Positions 34,091 through 46,745 of a stretch of DNA of 64,000 bases are shown in pieces. The stretch lies in the NCBI GenBank assembly GCA_014529385.2, contig CM043953.1, forward strand, positions 97,415,842 to 97,479,841, in the 5' to 3' direction. This DNA is from Adiantum capillus-veneris. Taxonomy: Eukaryota > Streptophyta > Polypodiopsida > Polypodiales > Pteridaceae. Position 1 is the stretch's first letter. Each line of letters opens with the position of its first letter. The translations under genes were made by a program, and so were the position numbers. Below the pieces are notes generated by a model. It did not search any database. It saw only the letters and a program-made list of their open reading frames with translations, and had not been told where the DNA came from.

Positions 34091-34498
34091 ATGGCTCCCA
34101 AAGTGGTCTGAATGCTTTAGCCAAGGGAATGAGGTTTTGGCCATAGTGTTCAACAACATGGCGACACGATTGTCCAAGGATGAACAAGAACTCTTTTACT
34201 TAGAAGTTGGGACCAAAGTCTTTGGCATACCAGGAAGCACAACTTTTTGGAAGAGTGTTGTCCAAGAGATTGGTTTGCAAATCTCAAACTACTTCAACTC
34301 AGAATATGGCTAGGCCTAGAAGACATGTTCTACTACTTGGCAATGCGTTCCCAAATGTTAAGGATTGCCGAAGTTGCCAAGAAGTTTGAAGCTCTTGCAG
34401 CTATCATAGGAAAAGAAAAGTTAGAGGATAACTACAGACAACTACAGACCACGTTGTCGCGTGAGAGGTCTCAGAGAATACCCTGTTATGAGAGTTAA
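34091..34498 (+). pseudogene. Gypsy A extra ORF0 (helical, unknown)
   Basis: Between the primer site and gag of gypsy A, one frame gives LSKDEQELFYLEVGTKVFGI and, after a +1 change near 34,260, a helix-rich stretch RDWFANLKLLQLRIWLGLED then SQMLRIAEVAKKFEALAAII and KEKLEDNYRQLQTTLSRER. The heptad-like pattern suggests a coiled coil. I recognise no family. Ordinary chromoviruses have no ORF here. It could be part of a spliced upstream ORF or captured host sequence. Confidence 0.45.
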
Positions 34499-34639
34499 AA
34501 GGATATTTAGAGAATTAGCTCCAAGACACCCATAATATTGTAATAAAATCACAAAGATCAAATTTTGATGAATAGAAGAAGCATAAACTTAGTTTTGATT
34601 CACATGTGTACTAAGTTTTCTCTCTTTCTCTTATTATAG

Positions 34640-35101
34640 ATGGATCTTTTTTATTGTCTTGATGAACTCCCGAGTGATTTTGCACAAAGAATCTTTTTCA
34701 ATTACGCGGTTGGATTCAGACTCCATTGGCAAATTGAAGTGACTCGAGTTTCAAAGGGGACTAAGGATTTCCTTATACCCAACACTTACGTAGCATGGGA
34801 GTTATATGTTGAATCTCAGTCCGAACATTGAACACAAGTACCTGATAGATTCATGACCAACCCACAGCTTTGGGTGAAGGAAAAGATCCAAGAAGGCGAT
34901 GTTAAAGTGCAAGGATATGTTATTTACATTAACTTATGCTCTCTTTTGGACATACCGAGTTGTGAACTCATACTTAGTAAAAAGATCCTTATGCTAAACC
35001 AAAGATACGGCTTTTGTGAGAAGGTCATAATCAGAGTATGGAAGAAGTCAAATGGACGCAACCAATTCTATCATGTACCCAAGGATTGGTTCAATAGAGT
35101 T
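34640..35101 (+). pseudogene. Gypsy A extra ORF1, first part (cut by copia D)
   Basis: ATG at 34,640 follows an intron-acceptor-like T-rich tract ending TTATAG. The frame reads LDELPSDFAQRIFF, GTKDFLIPNTYVAWELYV, then (after a stop near 34,829 and a frame change) QLWVKEKIQEGDVKVQGYVI, IIRVWKKSNG and KDWFNRV, where copia D enters. It aligns over about 200 residues with ORF2 at 41,221-41,754 (shared LP-S, P-NT-x-x-AW, W-x-x-x-K, YIN, VW and a final YNP after the copia). The family is unknown; no catalytic motif stands out. Confidence 0.5.
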
Positions 35102-35319
35102 TGTTGGGATTAAACCCCAAGTGGCCTCTTATATGGATATGGCCGCTCGCCCACCTAACTCGCTTATCACTAACTCTTTGTATATACTCACATATACTTT
35201 TGTGAATAATAAGATTTGGGAGATAACCCTTCAACGAATTCTTTGCGTACTGTCTAAGCTCTCTGTCTGTGTATCTATGTGTGTGTGTGAGTCGATCTAA
35301 GCTCCGCTCCGCGACTTCA
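35102..35319 (+). repeat. 5' LTR of copia D
   Basis: 218 bp. It has a short GT tract (35,268-35,290) where the 3' LTR has a much longer one. Confidence 0.92.
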
Positions 35320-35320
35320 A

Positions 35321-35335
35321 TTGGAATCAAAGCAA
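35321..35335 (+). promoter_or_regulatory. Primer-binding site of copia D
   Basis: TTGGAATCAAAGCAA resembles the Met-tRNA complement TGGTATCAGAGC with two changes, just inside the LTR. Confidence 0.6.
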
Positions 35336-36372
35336 GGTTGAGTGCGTTTCACATAATCGCGCATGCGTGCACTTTTCAAGGAGATTCTAGATCCAGAGCT
35401 TGGAAATTCACACTCAGCGGTCTTTGAGTATTTCCTTCAACCGACCTGAGGTTTTACCCCCCTTTAGAAGTTGTTTATGCCCTCAGAATTTCATTCTGAG
35501 CACTACATCAAAAGATAGGTTTAAGCCACAAAGAAACCCGTCTTGTGTAGATTGGCAAGTAGGAGGTGGTCGGCATCAATATCAACATCAACATACATCA
35601 TTCATTAGTCTTCAAAGCATCATCTATAGACCAGGTACACATATATATCATCAAATATATATATTGCAGTCTCCATTGCTACTTCTTGTGCTTGCCAGGT
35701 TCCAGGGAAGGTGTGGCCATACGACGGCTTGACACCACTGGTATGTATTGCAGATTGATATACTGTGATTGTGGATCTACTAGTTGTGAGTCACGCTAGC
35801 AGACAGACCGTCGGAGCAGTCATAGAACAGTGATTGGTCTATTGTAGGATGTATGCTAGTTCTGGGCAGTTTGTTGAGCCATCTGAGAGGGTCGTGTGTG
35901 AGGTTTTTTGAAGCCAAGCACTGGGGGCTGGGTTACCCAGTGTGAGGTGGATTAGGTTGCTGGATTTCCCCTCTACACGCATCCTCTTCTGCGACTTTTT
36001 ATCCCATAGGATGTACGACTTTGTGTAGACACTGGATTGCATCTTATGCGTCAGGCCGTTGAGACAAATCTAAAAATCTAGATACATGTTCTATGTGATC
36101 GCCTAGATAGGAGATAGTGTATGCTTACATGATAGCATATTACAGAGATTTTTAGATTTGTCACTGGTCAGCCATTTATGGTTGTTTTTGAGATATCTTT
36201 TGGTTTCCAGAGCTCAGTTTACAAGGGAGACTCTGTCAAAAATTTTCAAAATACTGATAGTTCTTGAGGAGAGGTGTTCAACTTGTTGTCTACAGCTTGT
36301 TTATTGTGTACAGAGGCCAATTTACATGGGAAACTCTGTCGGATTTTTCCCAGGAGTAAACATTTGGCAGAC

Positions 36373-37349
36373 ATGGCATCTTCTCAAAGTGAGACTCTTT
36401 ACAACATAAAGAAGCTGGATGGCACAAACTTTCAATTCTGGAAGAAGCAGATTTGGCAGGTTTTGGTGTAGAAAAAACAAGTGAAGCCACTGAAGCTCAA
36501 AGGGGAGAGACCAGAAGGTATGGTTGAAGATGAGTGGGAAGAGCTTGACGAGTTAGCTTATTCAACAATGACGTTGACACTGGCAGAAAATGTTTACTTC
36601 AATGTAGCAGAAGAGACTATAGCGTATGGCGTGTGGCAAAAGCTATGTGGTATGTACGAGAACAAAGTGACGCTTCTCAGATTTACTGGCTGAAGAAATT
36701 GGTGGATTTGAAGATGAAGGAAGGGACAACCATGTCAAATCATCTCAATGAATTTCACACAATTTTCAGCCAGTTAACAGCACAGGAGATAGTCTTTCCA
36801 GATTCAGTGAAGGCTATGTTTCTCTTAATCACTTTGCTAGACAGTTGGGATACTTTTTGCACGGAATTAAGTAATTATATCACGCCAGAGGGTCTTACAA
36901 GTTCCAATGTAGAAGGAAACTTGCTTACAAAGAAAGTGAACAGGAAGAACATTGACAAAGGCAAAGGCAATAGTGCTTTGCTTGTTCAAGGGAGACAACA
37001 GTCTCAAGAGAAGAAGGGTAAGAAGGCACAAAACCGAAGTAAGTCTCGTGACTTAGAATGCTACCATTGTGTCAAGAAAGGTCACATGAAGAGAGACTGC
37101 ACGAAGTGGAAACAAGAAAAAGGCAAAACAAAGAGTTCTGAGCAAGATGAAAAGAAGAGTTCAATGAAGATTGAAGAGGTGAATGTCACAGGATCTGGTT
37201 CAGACAGTGATTCTGGTATAGCAGCTAGTGACATCTTCCTCACAAGAAATTTTTATTCTGTTTTCTTGACTGCAGAGAATGGACATGCTATGAGTGATTG
37301 GATTATCAACTCAGGGGAATCTTTACATGTTTCTCCGCACAAAGAGTGA
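36373..37349 (+). pseudogene. Copia D gag
   Basis: ATG 36,373 starts MASSQSETLYNIKKLDGTNF, typical of copia gag. An in-frame TAG at 36,469 and a frame change near 36,670 break it. The second frame carries SNHLNEFHTIFSQLTAQEI and a CCHC knuckle CYHCVKKGHMKRDC (37,059-37,100), which binds RNA in functional elements, followed by a Lys/Ser-rich stretch. At the gag-protease border, the usual W-x-x-DSG reads WIINSGES, so the protease Asp is replaced by Asn. Confidence 0.85.
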
Positions 37350-38726
37350 TTTACATCGTATGTGGCTACTAAGGATTATGTCAGACTTGGCAATGAGCAG
37401 GTTTGTGACATACTTGGAGTGGGAGATGTGCAGTTGAAGTTTCAGAATGGCTCTTCTTTATGGCTCAATAATGTCAGACATGTTCCAACAATCCGAAAGA
37501 GCTTGATCAGTACAGGGAAGTTGGATGATGCGGATTATGTGATAGTTTTTTGGAACAACGCTTGGAAGATCTCCAAAGGTTCAATGACTGTAGAACGTGG
37601 CAACAAGTCTGGAACTCTATACACTTTACATGTTTCAGAGGTTAAAAACCATGTAATTAATGTGATTGAGACGCCAAGTGTGTCATTGTGGCATCGTAGG
37701 CTGGGACATATGTCAAAAAGAGGAATGGAAATACTTTCTCATTATGGTTATTTTCCTGGCTTTTCATTTCAATATTTCAAGTTTTGTGAGCATTGTGTTT
37801 ATGGAAAGCAAACACAGGAACCGCACAGATCAAAGAGGAATCATAGGGACAAACGGTTAGCTCTTGTACACAATGATCTATGTGGACCAATGCCTAGTTT
37901 GTCACTAGGGGGAGCAATGTACTTTTGTACATTCATAGATGACTATTCTGGCAAAGTATGGATTTATTTTGTGAAGCACAAGGATGAGGTGCTCAAGGTC
38001 TTGAAGACATTCTTGCAACTTGTGGAGAATCAGAGTGGTCAGAAGTTGAAGTGCTTGAGAATTGACAATGGTGGAGAGTACGTTTCCAAAGCTTTTCAAG
38101 ACTTTTGTGAAGCAAAAGGGATTAAGTGGGAACTTACTGAACCATATAATCCTTCACAGAATGGGGTTGCAGAACATATGAATAGAACCATACAGGAGAA
38201 GGTCAGAAGCATGTTGTCAAATGCTGGGTTGCCTAATGGATTTTGGGTGGAAGCAGTGGCTACAATAGTCCATTTGATCAACAGGTCTCCTAGTAGGGTT
38301 TTGGATAAGTGTGAAGTGGTTGAGATGCTATGGACAGGCAAGGCACCTTCGTATAAGCATCTTAGAGTCTTTGGTTGTGAAGTTTATAGCCATATTCCTA
38401 AGGAGTTCAGGAATAAGTTAGAACCAAAGAGGAAGAAGTGTATATTTCTTGGCTACGGAGAATCGGGTGAGATGGGTTACCGGCTTTTGGATCCTGAGTC
38501 CAGAAAAGTTATTCGTAGCAATGATGTGCATTTCAATGAAGCCAAGTTTCATGCTAAGCCAGAGAAGACAGAGGAGATTAGAAGAGTTGTCTTCAGGGAA
38601 GATGGACCTAGTGCTAGCACATCAAGACAGCATGGTCAGGCTCAGGAACAGCCTATAGTGGCTAGAGAGGCAGAATCAGTTGTGGTGAGATGTTCTGAGC
38701 GTGTTTCAAAACCACTTGATCGTTAG
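37350..38726 (+). pseudogene. Copia D protease C-terminus, GAG-pre-integrase and integrase
   Basis: After a TGA at 37,347 the frame is open for 454 codons. It covers the end of the protease (VRHVPTIRKSLIS), the HHCC-type GAG-pre-integrase (LWHRRLGHMSKRGMEIL ... CEHCVYGKQ) and the integrase core. Catalytic positions are visible as HNDLCGP (first Asp), RIDNGGEYVS (second Asp) and NGVAEHMNRTI (Glu). The end of the frame has the copia-specific FGCEVYSHIP and KKCIFLGYG motifs. A functional enzyme joins cDNA to host DNA. Confidence 0.88.
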
Positions 38727-38779
38727 GTGACACCTCTAAATTATGTCATGCTCACGGATTGCGGAGAATCATCTTGTTA

Positions 38780-40323
38780 CAAGGAGGCATTACAAGTGGT
38801 TGACTCAAAAAAATGACAGTTGGCCATGCAATCAGAGATGACGACTCGGCATAAGAATCAAATGTGAGATTTGGTTCAATTTCCAGAGGGCAAGAAATCT
38901 CTACCTTGTAAGTGGGTTTACAGGTATAAGCTTACTCCTCATGATGGACAGCCAAAATACAAAGCACGGTTGGTTGCTAAGGGTTTTAAGCAAGAACACG
39001 GAATAGATTTTGATGAAGTCTTTTCACCAGTTGTCAAGATGACAACATTGAGAAGTGTACTTGCTTTGGCTGCCAAACATGATCTGCATTTACATCAGAT
39101 GGATGTGAAAACGACATTTCTTCATGGAGATTGCATGAGGAGGTTTATATGCAGCAGCCAGAAGGATATGTTGAGAAATGCAAAGAGAAATTGGTATGTC
39201 GTTTGAGAAAGAGTCTCTATGGCTTGAAACAGGCACCAAGATAATGGTACAAGAAGTTTCACCAATTTATGCTTTCTCAAGGATACAAAAGAAGTGAGAT
39301 AGATCATTGCCTGTATACTCGACAAGCTAAGGATGGTAGCTTAATAATCCTCATCTTGTATGTGGATGCCGTGTTACTTGCTGGTAGACAAATGGAAGAA
39401 ATTTCAGCTACTGTTAAGTCAAAAATGGCAAAGGTTTTTGACATGAAAGACATGGGTGAGGCAAATCATATACTGGGTATGCGTATCCAGCAAGATAGGT
39501 TAGAGAAGATTCTTTACTTATCTCAGGAAGAGTATATTGACAAGGTGTTGCAACGTTTCCATATGACAGGGGAAAGGCATTGATGACACCATTGCCATCA
39601 TATGTGAAACTAAGCAACCAAGATTGCCCACAGTCTGAGGTGGAAAAGGTTGAAATGGATACGGTGCCGTATGCATCTGCATGTGGGAGTTTGATGTATG
39701 CAATGATTGCTACATGTCCGGATATTGCATTTTCAGTGGGAGCGGTTAGCAGATATATGTCAAATCCCGGCAAGAAACATTGGGAGGTAGTGAAAGGTAT
39801 CATGAGATACTTAAAACATACAAAGAGTATGCGCATATTCTATGGTAGTCAGGATTTGAGTGTCAAAGGATACACTACCTCAGATTATGCAAGAGACTTG
39901 GATAAGAGGAAATCTACATCAGGCTATGTCTTTACATTGGCTGGAGGTGCCATATCATGGCGATCTCAATTACAAGATTGTATTATGCAGTCTACTACAG
40001 AAGCTGAGTATGTTGCAGAAAATGAGGCATGCAAAGAAGCTATTTGGCTTGGTAGATTGGTAGAGCAGACTTGGGAATCAAAGTAGATATGCCAGAGCTA
40101 TATTATGATAGTCAAAGTGCTATACAATTGGCAAAGAATCCAGTGTTCCATTAGAAGACTAAGCATATTGATGTGAAATATCACTTCATTAGGGAAGTAC
40201 TTGAAGACAAACAGATACAAATTGTGAAGATCCACACCAAGGACAATCCTGCTGATCTACTCACAAAGGGACTTCCAGTAGAGGGCTTCGTGAATTGTCA
40301 TGAGTTATTGGGCATTGGATAGA
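38780..40323 (+). pseudogene. Copia D reverse transcriptase and RNase H
   Basis: The first frame (38,871-39,206) has LPCKWVYRYKLTPHDGQPKY, RLVAKGFKQEHGIDFDEVFS and [13 protein letters not shown]. After a frameshift near 39,140 the second frame has DHCLYTRQ and ILYVDAVLLAG, so the YVDD catalytic box reads YVDA. RNase H follows (39,580-40,086) with YASACGSLMYAM, SDYARDLDKRKSTSGY and STTEAEYV. The last segment after a stop at 40,084 runs YYDSQSAIQLAKNP, HIDVKYHFIRE and KDNPADLLTKGLP to about 40,321. Loss of the second active-site Asp would abolish DNA synthesis. Confidence 0.88.
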
Positions 40324-40406
40324 TGGCAGCCATGCAAATCTTTGTACATTTATGTTCATAGATTTACAGTTACTTAAAGTGCCACATTGGACTTTAAGTG
40401 GGAGGT

Positions 40407-40725
<319 letters not shown>

Positions 40726-41110
40726 GAGTCTATGGACCCATTCTTAAGTACAACCCTCACAATGTTACCATTACCTTTGATGACTACGAGAAACCAAGGT
40801 GCATTAGTGACTTTGCTCGAGCACAACAAATAGCAGTGAACTCGAGTAGATATTTCTACAGAAATGATGTAAATGAATGACATGCCATGTAAATTGTTTT
40901 AATGGATTACCACTGAAGGATGTGTCACGGGGGGAATAATGGTATAAAGAGAAAGACATGACTTTTAGTGCACAAGTTGAAGTGCTCAACTTTGACACCC
41001 GTGATGTGAAAAAATATAGGGGTAGAACCTCAGTTGTAGGAACCAAGAATTGGTTCATTGGACCCTTTCGTATTTATGTATCTCCCAAGAAACACTATGT
41101 ACCTTCTTGA
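40726..41110 (+). pseudogene. Gypsy A extra ORF1, second part
   Basis: After copia D the frame resumes as YGPILKYNPHNVTITFDDYE, then FARAQQIAVNSSRYFYRND, a stop near 40,878, and EVLNFDTRDVKKYRGRTSVV with KNWFIGPFRIYVSPKKHYVP ending at about 41,110. With the element and one 5-bp duplicate removed, KDWFNRV joins YGPILKYNP without a gap. This proves that the two parts were once continuous. Confidence 0.55.
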
Positions 41111-41220
41111 TCTTCTATAGTTATAAAAAAAGAAAATGGTTATTATATAACACATATTATTTTGAGGATATAATACTTGAGTCTGAATCTTGGTTTTTAT
41201 CCTTCTAACTGACATGAGTG

Positions 41221-42125
41221 ATGGGTGTGTGTGTAGAGATGATTGACATCTTACCTTCAGGGATATGGGTGGATATACTCTCTCGCCTTATGGTGGAAGA
41301 TCATTTCCAAACTGGAATGGAAGTACAAAGACTTGTCACTACCACGCATAACAGGGAAGAAAGAAAAAGGTTGATATCTACGGATTTGATTGTACCAAAT
41401 ACTTTCAGAGCTTGGTATCACTATGCTGCAGGGAATCCCGAGTTTAGACCACCTCAACATAAACCTTTGCCTGTTGGGTGTATCGAGTGGATACATTCTA
41501 AGCTAGAAAAGGAAATTGTTGTCACAAAAAAAATATTGTATATAAATGCGTATGAGCTTGCATTAAGACCAACAAAGGAAACGTGGATAGCTAGAAACAT
41601 ATTACCCTTAGTAATGGCTACGGGGTGTTTCAGTATTGTTATGTTTGATGTATGGGGGCGACACTGCGAGAACAATGATCGACATACCTATAGTCCAATC
41701 CCTTGGAAGTTATTCTTTGAATTATTTGGAAGGTCACTAATCTACAACCCTTGAAATGTAAAGATTTTATACAATGCCTACATCAGACCTCTGTGCCTTG
41801 CGGATTGTGCAAATATTTATAGATTAGCTGGATGGGACACATTGTATGTGTTTCCAAAGGATCTGCTTTCTTCGATGACTACTTCGCGTGCAAGAAGGAG
41901 ATTATCCACACTGAAATGGGGGTACCTGTAACAAACAAATCTCTTACTCAACAATGGTATGACTCACATGCCAACGAAGAGATGTTCCAGCCAAAGATCG
42001 TAAAGGACTATTGGAGTCAACCATCAGACATACTGAAGAAATGGGACAACTATGCTTCATTGATGGAAGGATGTCACAATGGATATTACCGAGTACATTA
42101 TGTTAGAGCCACTAGGATTTATTAG
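41221..42125 (+). pseudogene. Gypsy A extra ORF2, diverged paralogue of ORF1
   Basis: ATG 41,221 opens a 177-codon frame with MIDILPSGIWVDILSRLMVE, LISTDLIVPNTFRAWYHYAA, EWIHSKLEKEIVVTKKILYI, FDVWGRHCENNDRHTYSPIP and ends near SLIYNP. A second frame (41,832-42,125) adds KSLTQQWYDSHANEEMFQ and IVKDYWSQPSDILKKWDNYA. The first part lines up with ORF1, so the two are an old tandem duplication. The 178-residue module is intact, with an overall globular, Trp-rich composition. A T-rich stretch ending GGTGCAG precedes gag downstream, so the ORFs may be separated by introns. Function is unknown. Confidence 0.55.
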
Positions 42126-42319
42126 AAACTTCCGAAATACCTTGTAGACTTTTGAAAACCCGAAGTTTTGTGATATCAAAATTTGATTGATTTATTATTC
42201 CTTCTCCTAATTGCTTCTCATCTTATCTTAAACGTCTATTCAAATTGATTTAAAAACTTCGAGTGAAATAGAATATTTTGCTAAGTGTGACCTTGGTTGA
42301 TATGGTGCAGTAAGTTACC

Positions 42320-43425
42320 ATGCCTCCTAGAGGAAATGCGGCTGCTGCTAATGCAAATGCACCTATTGTTCCTCAACACACCATCATCGATAGAGACATC
42401 GATGCTATGCTTCGCAAGTCTCAACTTGGAAATTTTAGCGGGGAAGGCAAAGATGTAGTCAAGATTCTTGAAGATTGGATTGAGCGCATGGATGACTACT
42501 TTGATTTGGCTCACTCATTGGCAGTGAACAAGGCTATCATCACTAAGTTCAAACTGGAAAAAATAGCCAAGCGTTGGTGGAGAGACCATTGCACAGAGAA
42601 CAATGTTGATCCGAATGCTTCAACTTGGGATTATCTTAAGACCCAACTTAAGAAGAACTATCAAAACAAAGTTTATCATTCAGACCGTATGAATGAGTTT
42701 CTTGATTTTATTTAGGGGACAAGAGATCTGGAATCATACTACCAACATTACTTAACCCTTGTCAAGTATGCTCCAGCAGGGATGACTCAAGAGGTTAAGG
42801 TAGCTCGATTTGTGTTAGGACTACATAATCCTATGAAGACTAGGCTCCAAAGTCTTCGCCTTACCAATTTTGCAGATGTCCTTGATGCAGGAAAACCCAT
42901 TGAAATAGAGTTATCTACTACCGGAAAGAGGAAACCAGAACCTGTTTCTGTTTGTGAAATCAAAAGACCTCATCCAGAGGAGGAACAAAGAGACAAGATC
43001 ATTTATGCTACATTTGTTTTGATCCTGGTCATCAATCCAGGGATTGTCCCTTTAACAACTCAAGCTTCACAGGATTGGTGGACAATTATGAAAATAGAAA
43101 TTTCAATCCGAATCGGAATTATGGAAACTTTAGACCCAGGCCATTGGCAGTTCAAAGGAACTACAATCAGCAGAACTTTAACCAAAACCAGAGACCGCCT
43201 CAAAACCAGGGGAATTTTAGACCAGGCAATCCGCCTTTTTTCCGGAACAGACCACCTGTCTTAGCAATAACAACAATGGAAATGTTAATCATTAACTTCA
43301 TCCAGGAGGAGCGGGAAATCAAAGACCTCAAGGAAGACGTCAAGCTAACAGAGCTCAAGGGGCTAGAGGTGAAGGAAATCAGGCAAACAGGTATGTTCAT
43401 GCTGCAATTGAACATCAGGGAGTGA
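42320..43425 (+). pseudogene. Gypsy A gag with CCHC knuckle
   Basis: ATG 42,320 opens MPPRGNAAAANANAP, then a Gag core: FSGEGKDVVKILEDWIERMD, KFKLEKIAKRWWRDH and WDYLKTQLKKNY. A TAG at 42,713 replaces a residue, and the same frame continues with YYQHYLTLVKYAPAGMTQEV and RFVLGLHNPMKTRLQSL. A frame change near 42,980 precedes the CCHC knuckle CYICFDPGHQSRDC (43,006-43,050) and an Asn/Pro/Arg-rich tail. The expected role is RNA packaging in a capsid. Start, length and order are normal for a chromovirus. Confidence 0.85.
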
Positions 43426-43760
43426 ATGAACAATTTTCAGCTATTCAAACCCCAGCAGAGTATCAAGGTAACCATTTTACCCTATTGGTTGATTCAAGAG
43501 GTACCCATTCTTTCATATCTCCTAAGTGCATCAGAAACCTCATTCTGACTGAACACCCTGATACAGACCTTACAGTAGAATTATCTATGGGTAGGAAGGT
43601 TAGATGTTCTACTTCAGTGGATAATTTGAGTTTTTCTTTGGATGGTCATAATACTTCTGCAAACTTTAGAGTCTTACCAATCAAAATTTACGATGGAATC
43701 CTAGGGATGGATTGGCTTAAAACCAAGATGCTCACATACATTGTAAAGAAGCGTCCTTGA
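43390..43760 (+). pseudogene. Gypsy A protease
   Basis: After a frame change near 43,390 the frame reads FTLLVDSRGTHSFISPK and ends ILGMDWLKTK. The catalytic Asp is present, but the following DSG reads DSRG, which would disturb the active-site loop of this aspartic protease. It is followed by a stop at 43,758. Confidence 0.8.
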
Positions 43761-45326
43761 CCTTTCAAAGTGACCAAGACGCTAGAGTTATAGTTATTGG
43801 AAAAAGGGGAAAGCCTAAGCTCAAACTAGTGAACTTTACCAAACTTATGAAGAGTCGTAGGTAGAATGAGAGGATTTACGCAGTAAATCTTAACCTTAAA
43901 GAGAAGAAGATAGATTCACCTAAACCCGAATGGATAACAGAGTTTGATGATGTATTTCTCAAAGAACTTTCTCATCTACCACCCAGCCATGATGTTGATC
44001 ATGCAATAGAGCTTACTCCACGAGATCAAACCATTTCTCGTAGACCTTACAAGATGTCAGTACCCGAATCTGCGGAACTCAAGGAGCAATGAGCACAACT
44101 TCTTAAGCAAGGCTATATTCAACCTAGTGTTTCTCCATGGAGTACTCCTGTTCTCTTTAATAGGAAGAAGGATGGTACTTTGCGTCTCTGTATTGATTAT
44201 CATGGACTGAACCAGGTAACAATCAAGAATAAGTATGCAATGCCAAGGATTGACAAATTGCTTGATCGATTACATGGATCTTCTATCTTCACAAAGATTG
44301 ATCTTAGGTCAGGGTATTACCAAATCCTAATCAAGGAGGAGGACATACCGAAGACCGAATTCAATACTCGTTTTGGACATTATAAATTTACAGTTATTCC
44401 TTTTGGACTTACTAACTCTCTTGCGACTTTTAATCGTCTTATGATCGATGTGTTTCGAGAACATCTTGATGATTTTGTCCTTGTCTTCTTTGATGATATC
44501 TTGGTTTACTCAAGAAACAAAGAAGAACACGAACAACATGTGCAACGAGTACTTGAACTTCTCCGTCAAAATCAACTTTATGCCAAATGTAGCAAATGCA
44601 CCTTCTTCATTGACAAGGTGGAATATCTGGGACTTATTGTATCCAAAGATGGTGTTTCTACTGACCCAAGTAAGATTGAAGCTGTCAAAAATTGGCCTAC
44701 ACCAAAATCATTACGGGAAGTACGTATCTTTCTTGGTTTGACAGGATGGTATCGCACATTTATTGAAGGGTATGCTAAGATTGCATCTCCATTGACTAAT
44801 ACGCTTAAGAAAGAAAAAATGTTTACTTGGAATGAACTTGCTCAAGCTAGTTTTAAAAAACTCAAAGAAGCTTTGGTGAATGGTCCAATACTACAGCTTC
44901 CAGACTTTTCAATGGCATTCATCACTGTACTCACTGATCCAAGTGGACAAGCATTTGGTGGCGTTCTATCTCAAGAAAGAAAACCAGTAGCTTATGAATC
45001 ACGTAAGTTACGTATACATGAGTTGAATTATCCTACATATGAATTGGATTTATTGGCCATTGTGCATGCTCTTAACATATGGCCATAGAAGCCTAAAGTG
45101 GATCTACACCCAACCTGACCTTAATATGCGACAGAGAACGTGGATGGATTTGTTATGCGAATATGACTTTGGAGTCGAGTATAAACCTGGGAAGGAAAAT
45201 CTGGTGGCTGATGCCTTGAGAAGGAAGAATATGATAGCAGTTGTCACAACCTCTACTACTTCTCTAATTGACCTTATTCGAGAAGGTATGACTAATGACC
45301 CATATTACCTAAGAATCCAATATTGA
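43761..45326 (+). pseudogene. Gypsy A reverse transcriptase and RNase H
   Basis: The linker has FDDVFLKELSHLPPSHDVDH. The RT frame (44,180-45,088) contains [49 protein letters not shown] and the active site [10 protein letters not shown]. RNase H starts [20 protein letters not shown] and [16 protein letters not shown]. At 45,085 about 14 codons (the segment before DHRSLKW) are missing, with a frame change to [17 protein letters not shown] and KENLVADALRR. A catalytic Asp of RNase H is lost with that deletion. Confidence 0.88.
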
Positions 45327-46320
45327 TAAATCTAAATAATCACACAGAGAAGCGAGAAAGGAAAATCAAAGGCTTTCATGTTGAAGGTGATGACCTTTAC
45401 TTTGGTAATCGTCTTTGTATTCCAAATCAAGCTGAAATCAAACTTCAGATATTACAAGAAGCTAATTATATACCTATAGCAGGACATCCAAGATACATTA
45501 ATACTTACTCTACTGTAAGAAAGAGTTTCTTTTAGCCAGGACTAAAGCGCGATGTGTTGAACTATGTTACAAGATGTTTAACATGTCAACATGCATATTA
45601 AAGCTGAACGAATTCGATATCCCGGTAAGCTTCAACCTATTGATGTACCACAAATGAAGTGGGAATGCACATATATGGATTTTATTATAGGACTTCCTAC
45701 ATCTCTGGGATATGATTTTATTTTTGTGGTTATTGATATGCTTACAAAAATGACCCATTTATTTCCAGTCAAGACAACATTTACGGCTAAGGACATAGCT
45801 CAAGTCTTCAAGAAAGGCGTTTTTATGTATCATGGTCTACCTCAAAGGATAATAAGTGATCGTGATGCCAAGTTAACCTCTAATTTTTGGAAAGCGTTAT
45901 TCTCAGCTACAGGAACTTATTTAGCCTTTAGTACTGCTTATCATCCTCAAACTGACGGGCAGACAGAGAGAACAAATCAAATCATTGAAGACATGTTGAG
46001 AGCTTATTGTATGCATGAACATAGTAAATGGACCAGGTATTTGTATTTGGTTGAATTTGCGTATAACTCATCATTCAAACGCTCAAATGGAATGTCTCCT
46101 TTTCAAGCATTGTATGGGCAAGAGTGTCTTACTCCACTCAAATGGACAGACCCTCTCATACGAGTTCAAGCATCCAAAGAAATGTTGGACAAAATGCAAC
46201 TACAAACCGATCTTATATGGAAAAATTTTAAGACTGCTCAAGATAGACATAAGAGTTACGTTGATCCAAAACGATCCACCAGACTTTTTGAAGAAGGAGA
46301 TATAGTATTCTTGAGAGAGT
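45327..46320 (+). pseudogene. Gypsy A integrase
   Basis: The HHCC zinc-binding region is EANYIPIAGHPRYINTYSTV with, after a TAG at 45,533, CLTCQHA. The core follows in another frame: KWECTYMDFIIGLPT (first Asp), ISDRDAKLTSNFW (second Asp), AYHPQTDGQTERTNQIIED (Glu), and WTRYLYLVEFAYNSS. The DDE triad is intact, but the frame breaks separate it from the zinc-binding part. Confidence 0.88.
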
Positions 46321-46714
46321 GAAACCCAAACGTAGTTCTTTATCAAGGGGGAAGTGTAAGAAGCTAAGTGCAAGATATTGTGGACCTTTTGTAATCATAG
46401 AACAAATTAATGACCAACCTTACAGACTCTTGTTACCACCACACATAAAGGTACATGATGTTTTTCACGTCAGCTTACTCAAGAAGTATGTACCTGATCC
46501 ACAACATATTCTTGATGACTCTCTATTATCTACATCCACTGATGGAACTTTTGAAGTATATCCCGAAGAAATAATTCAGAGCAGAATTAAGCATCTACGT
46601 AATCGGACCATTATTGAACACCTTGTTAAATGGTCAACGTATCCTCAGGAAGATGCCACTTGGGAACGTGACGATGTAATGAGACTAAATTATCTTGACT
46701 TCATGTCGAGGTGA
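46319..46714 (+). pseudogene. Gypsy A integrase C-terminus and chromodomain
   Basis: A frame change near 46,320 leads into LSARYCGPFVIIEQINDQPY, HDVFHVSLLKKYVPD (the GPY/F region) and the chromodomain-like EVYPEEIIQSRIKHLRNRTI, LVKWSTYPQEDATWERDDVM. Chromodomains in chromoviruses direct integration to chromatin with particular histone marks. It ends at TGA 46,712, about 30 bp before the 3' LTR. Confidence 0.85.
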
Positions 46715-46745
46715 GGACACCTCAAATTTTTTAAGTGTGGGAGGA